DNA of 64,000 bases. It comes from Varanus komodoensis. Taxonomy: Eukaryota; Chordata; Lepidosauria; Squamata; Varanidae. Position numbers and translations under genes: made by a program. The notes beneath the pieces are model-generated. The model ran no database searches and was not told where the DNA came from. It saw nothing but the letters and a program-made list of their open reading frames with translations. Below are positions 61,152 to 64,000 of this stretch, one piece after another. The DNA lies in NCBI RefSeq assembly GCF_004798865.1, contig NW_025335268.1, positions 5,338,486 through 5,402,485 of the forward strand, read 5' to 3'. Positions within the stretch are counted from its first letter, which is position 1. Every line of letters starts with the position of its first letter.

Positions 61152-61299
61152 AGAGCAGACTTTCACCAAGCTGGTGTTCTTTAGATGCTTTGGATTTCAA
61201 CTTCCAGAATTCCTGCCATTGGCCATTCTGTCTGGGGCTGTTGTGGGTAGGGGTGATGTCCAAGCAATCCAGAGGTTATCATTTTTGGGAAAGCTGGTT
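61152..61299. mobile_element. Palindromic foldback MITE
   Basis: 'AAGCTGGTGTTCTTTAGATG' left arm, 'GCCATTGGCCATTCTGTCTG' and 'GGGGCTGTTGTGGGTAGGGG' centre, 'CCAGAGGTTATCATTTTTGG' right arm. Older than the 12221-12337 copy. Confidence 0.65.
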
Positions 61300-61439
61300 T
61301 AAGAACCAGGACCAAATGAGATGTGATGCAGGAGTTCTGTGATTAGATAAACTGATTGTCTTTTTTCATTCCATTAAAGCAGTCATGGGTGGGGACAGTT
61401 GGGTGAATGGCTGGTTTTGTTCTCAGAATCGATCGTTAT

Positions 61440-61615
61440 TTATTATTCACAGCTTCCAGGATAGGATAATGGTATCATTCTGTTCAATTAAAGCAACAAA
61501 GTCTCTTAAACATGTACAGATTAATTGTAGATTAATCTGTACATGTAAGTTTTTGTGGACTAGATTTCATTTTGTCAAAGCTGATGAAGTCCAAAGATGG
61601 GCAGAAAGAGATCTG
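61440..61615 (+). mobile_element. Interspersed repeat of the 'GTCTCTTAA..TTTTGTGGACTAGA' family
   Basis: 'GCAACAAAGTCTCTTAAA' and 'TTTTTGTGGACTAGATTTCA' then 'AGCTGATGAAGTCCAAAGAT' follow the common reptile repeat ('..TTCGTGGACTAGAGCCCACTTCATCAGATGC'). A perfect hairpin lies inside it (61510-61546). Related to 32125-32225. Confidence 0.6.
61510..61546. repeat. Perfect inverted repeat, 16-base arms
   Basis: ACATGTACAGATTAAT, loop TGTAG, then ATTAATCTGTACATGT: all 16 pairs match with a 5-base loop. In a diverged repeat copy, arms this exact must be recent or have been kept identical. Confidence 0.95.
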
Positions 61616-61619
61616 CCTG

Positions 61620-62000
61620 TCCAGATAGGGATGTCGGTGGCATATCAACCGCAGTTGATAGAAGGGGCTCCTGGCCACAGATTCCTCACTGACTTCAGAG
61701 ACAATTCTGGGTCCAGAGCACCCCCAAGTACCACACTCTGTCCTTCAGACGGAATGCAACCCCTTCCAGGACAGGGTGGAATAGCATCCCCCTGAACAGA
61801 GGCCCCACCTACCAACAGCACCTCTGTCTTGTCTGGGTTAAACTTAATTTATTAGCCCTCATCGTTTATCACTCTGCTCAGACAGTTTCGGAGTCATCAC
61901 TGCCTGACCTGGATTAGATGGAAAGAAGGGGTAGAGCCGAGTGTCAGCAGCACACTGATGATCTTCATCTCTTCCAAATTATACTGCTGAAATTAAGAAA
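61620..62000 (-). mobile_element. L2-type LINE fragment, reversed
   Basis: 'GTTGATAGAAGGGGCTCCTG', 'CTGGGTCCAGAGCACCCCCA', 'CAGCACCTCTGTCTTGTCTG' and 'GGTTAAACTTAATTTATTAG' match the reversed RT region (family 'LNKLKLNLDKTEVLLV' around 61815-61860) and the stretch after it. The fragment stops at 'GTCAGCAGCACACTGATGAT'. Truncated at both ends. Confidence 0.8.
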
Positions 62001-62867
62001 ACTTGGAGTAAGCAGGAGCATATGTAAGCATCATTTAGTTCTTGTAGTCAAAACAATTTCTTGGGCTCAGGATTTTTAAGCATACATTTTCTAAGCATAC
62101 ATTTTTTGCTCTGGTTTCTGTTTGGTAATCTTGTGGGTCTAGTAAAAAAATGTAGATCCTGCAAGCCAGAAATCTGCCTTCACTCCATGACAGCTTGTGC
62201 CATAAAAATCTGTTAGCCCTGAAAGTGTCACAGGACTCTTTGCGGTTTTATTATTAATATGTTATAGGGATTCTTGGTTAATAAGGTAACATGTATTAAT
62301 TGCTTACATTTCAATCATTTCTTTCAACTTCTTTTGATTGCACCTATTTCAGCTTAGAATTTCACCTGAATGCCAGCTCTGCTGGGTGGTCTTCACAAAC
62401 CATTTCCCAATCATTTCCCTAGCTCTGTTCAGGCACCGTGAAATTGTACCCCATTGGAAAAGGCAGAGGGAAGGCCTGCAAGAGTTGTTGCCATCTCTTC
62501 ATGTGCCAGCTGCATCCCTGACTTCACTGCTTTGACCGGAGAATTCTTCACGACTGGTTGAAAATGTTACAATCCTTCCAGCGACTGAGAAAACTCAGCA
62601 GTGGGAATCCCCAGTTGAAGCTCCTTCAGCTGAACATGCAGAGCATCTGTTCGTCTTCAGCTAGTTCTCTTCAACCAAGGAAGATAAGCATTGGAGCCAG
62701 CAAATGTACCACTGCACCCTTTCCAGGGGTACAATGCCTTAATAGGGCTCCTGTTATCTGTCATCATGATACTGATGAGTAAAGACCTGAACTGAAACAA
62801 TGATCATGCCCCATTAATCCTGGCAAGTTGTCCATGCTGCTTGCCGCAAAGAAAAGTGTAGCATGAG
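62001..62867. other. Gene-free sequence
   Basis: Short plus frames (65 and 74 codons) without domains; nothing else recognised. Confidence 0.4.
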
Positions 62868-62960
62868 AGGGATAGGTCAGATTCTGACTTTATGTTCTTT
62901 GAAGTTAGACCTACTGAGCTCACTGGGATGTGCTTCCAGGTAAGTACAGTTAAGATGACA
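62868..62960. mobile_element. Foldback-type repeat, diverged
   Basis: 'GAAGTTAGACCTACTGAGCT' then 'CACTGGGATGTGCTTCCAGG' and TAAGTACAGTTAAGAT correspond to 'CAGAAGTAAGTCCTATTGAGTTCAATGGGGCTTACTCCCAGGTAAGTGTGGTTAGGAT'. Confidence 0.6.
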
Positions 62961-63519
62961 GCTTTTGTGAAAAAAGTGGGAATTCCTCAAATATCAGAGA
63001 ATCTCTTTGTATAACAGAGGATCACCATGTGTCTGGAAAAACACAGTTCTGAGCTTTCCTGGACTTTCTATGAGCAATTGAAATCAGGGACTGAAGCTTT
63101 TAATGGAATAATGCTACTCTGCTGCAAGGCAAACTGCAGTTTGCCATATAGTTGTGGGATCCAGTCCAAAGGAGGAAGGCCTAGCTTATTGCTTTATATG
63201 CTGTCAGGAAATGACATCTGCAACAATCATCTTGCATAATGTGATTTCCATTGTGATGCTGGGGACATTTCACAACTTACAGAGAAGTGGTTGGGAACTT
63301 TGTGCAGTTTGCCCTCACCATCTTTAAAGCAGACAACAGACACTTCCATATCACATGGGCCATAGAACCATATATTATTTAAGAGAGTAAGTAGCACAGT
63401 CTTGCTAACTGCATCCTTGCTATGGAGAAAGGCCTCACGGTGAACAATGCAGTGCCCTCTTACAGATGATGAAACCCAACTGTGAGACCTGCTGTGCTGA
63501 TTACTTTTTGGCTGAAATC
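62961..63519. other. Gene-free sequence
   Basis: Nothing recognised. Confidence 0.4.
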
Positions 63520-63790
63520 AGGGTATGCAACTGGTGTTTTCCAGCTATTTGGATGATGACTATCTTCATAATCTCCAACTTCCATGCCTGCTGCTCTGGG
63601 ACTATGGAACTTGTGGTCCAAAACATCTGGGGGGTACCTGGTTACCTTCCCTGATCTGGACTCTCATGACAGTGCTATGCTACACAAGCATCATTTCATT
63701 ACCATGGTAAAGGTGGGAAGGAGCAAGCCAGCTACCTCTACCTTTTCATTGTATGGGATCCTCTCAGCTCATTCTGGTCCACATGAATGA
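63520..63790. mobile_element. Composite repeat containing a foldback MITE, copy B
   Basis: The left part (63521-63655) is the lizard palindrome ('CAACTGGTGTTTTCCAGCTA', 'GGTCCAAAACATCTGGGGGG'). The right part has 'GTGCTATGCTACACAAGCAT' and 'TTTCATTACCATGGTAAAGG' then TGGGAAG, aligning with 33450-33500 of copy A. Confidence 0.6.
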
Positions 63791-64000
63791 CAGAGATGTG
63801 TGCACAAGCTTCATCATTTGTAACTGATAACAGGTTTCTTGGCTCTCTCTATTTCTTGGGGCTTCCCAGCTGTAGGAACAGGTCCCAGCAGCAGCAATGC
63901 CAAGTTGCTCCCTAGAAAGCTGTCACATAATTATCATTTATCTGTGCAAGTGCCTTCAGGCATCTAACATCCATGTACCTTTTAGTCCTGCTCTGGACTC
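63791..64000. other. Gene-free sequence to window end
   Basis: Nothing recognised. Confidence 0.4.

Noticed and set aside
1-64000. Endogenous retrovirus, Polinton or other virus-derived sequence
   Set aside because: No gag, protease, integrase, envelope or capsid-like peptide and no paired LTRs seen; all reverse-transcriptase peptides fit LINEs.
1-64000. CRISPR array, operon or bacterial system
   Set aside because: No regular spacer array, no ribosome-binding sites and no compact genes; the sequence is vertebrate.

Overview
The window reads as vertebrate nuclear DNA from a squamate reptile, most likely a lizard. I see no complete protein-coding gene, no rRNA or functional tRNA gene, no CRISPR array and no prokaryotic or viral gene. 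The organism call rests on the repeats: L2- and CR1-clade LINE pieces with RT C-terminal peptides, a tRNA-derived SINE ending in the same kind of tail as the local L2, a second SINE with an Ala-tRNA-like head, a Bov-B/Sauria-SINE-like tail, an L1-like piece, and many short palindromic (foldback) DNA elements of the kind common in squamates. Base composition looks AT-rich throughout (around 40% GC by eye, not computed). Open frames are short; the longest (200 codons, 19481-20083, minus) has no recognisable domain.

Layout. 1-3000: unique sequence with a diverged ~182-bp tandem duplication, a conserved-looking block (about 2040-2540) and a clean 112-bp foldback element. 3000-9900: L2 tails and minus-strand L2 fragments, an Ala-tRNA-like SINE, a CR1 3' end whose ORF2 C-terminus has one stop, and an L2 3' end. 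11400-20350: SINEs, foldbacks, an L1-like fragment, a minus-strand CR1 piece and a minus-strand L2 piece, with unique blocks between. 22900-27000: a foldback, the longest L2 copy (24775-26545, minus, nested disruption) and a SINE. 27000-36900: mostly unique, with a few old repeats. 36900-46500: SINEs, a foldback, an L2 fragment, and the blocks 40850-41300 and 42980-43330 that look like conserved noncoding DNA. 46500-64000: L2 and CR1 ends, foldbacks, a 59-bp alternating purine-pyrimidine tract, a perfect 16-bp-arm hairpin, and a possible exon on the minus strand near 59.2 kb.

Interpretation: this is intergenic (gene-desert-like) or large-intron sequence. If it has host function, the likeliest carriers are the repeat-free blocks as regulatory DNA, but conservation cannot be seen from one sequence. 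I found no previously undescribed biological system. The observations most worth checking are the foldback families, the shared composite repeat at 33.3 and 63.5 kb, the hairpin, the Z-DNA-prone tract, the candidate exon and the conserved-looking blocks. Repeat boundaries were placed by eye and may be off by tens of bases.
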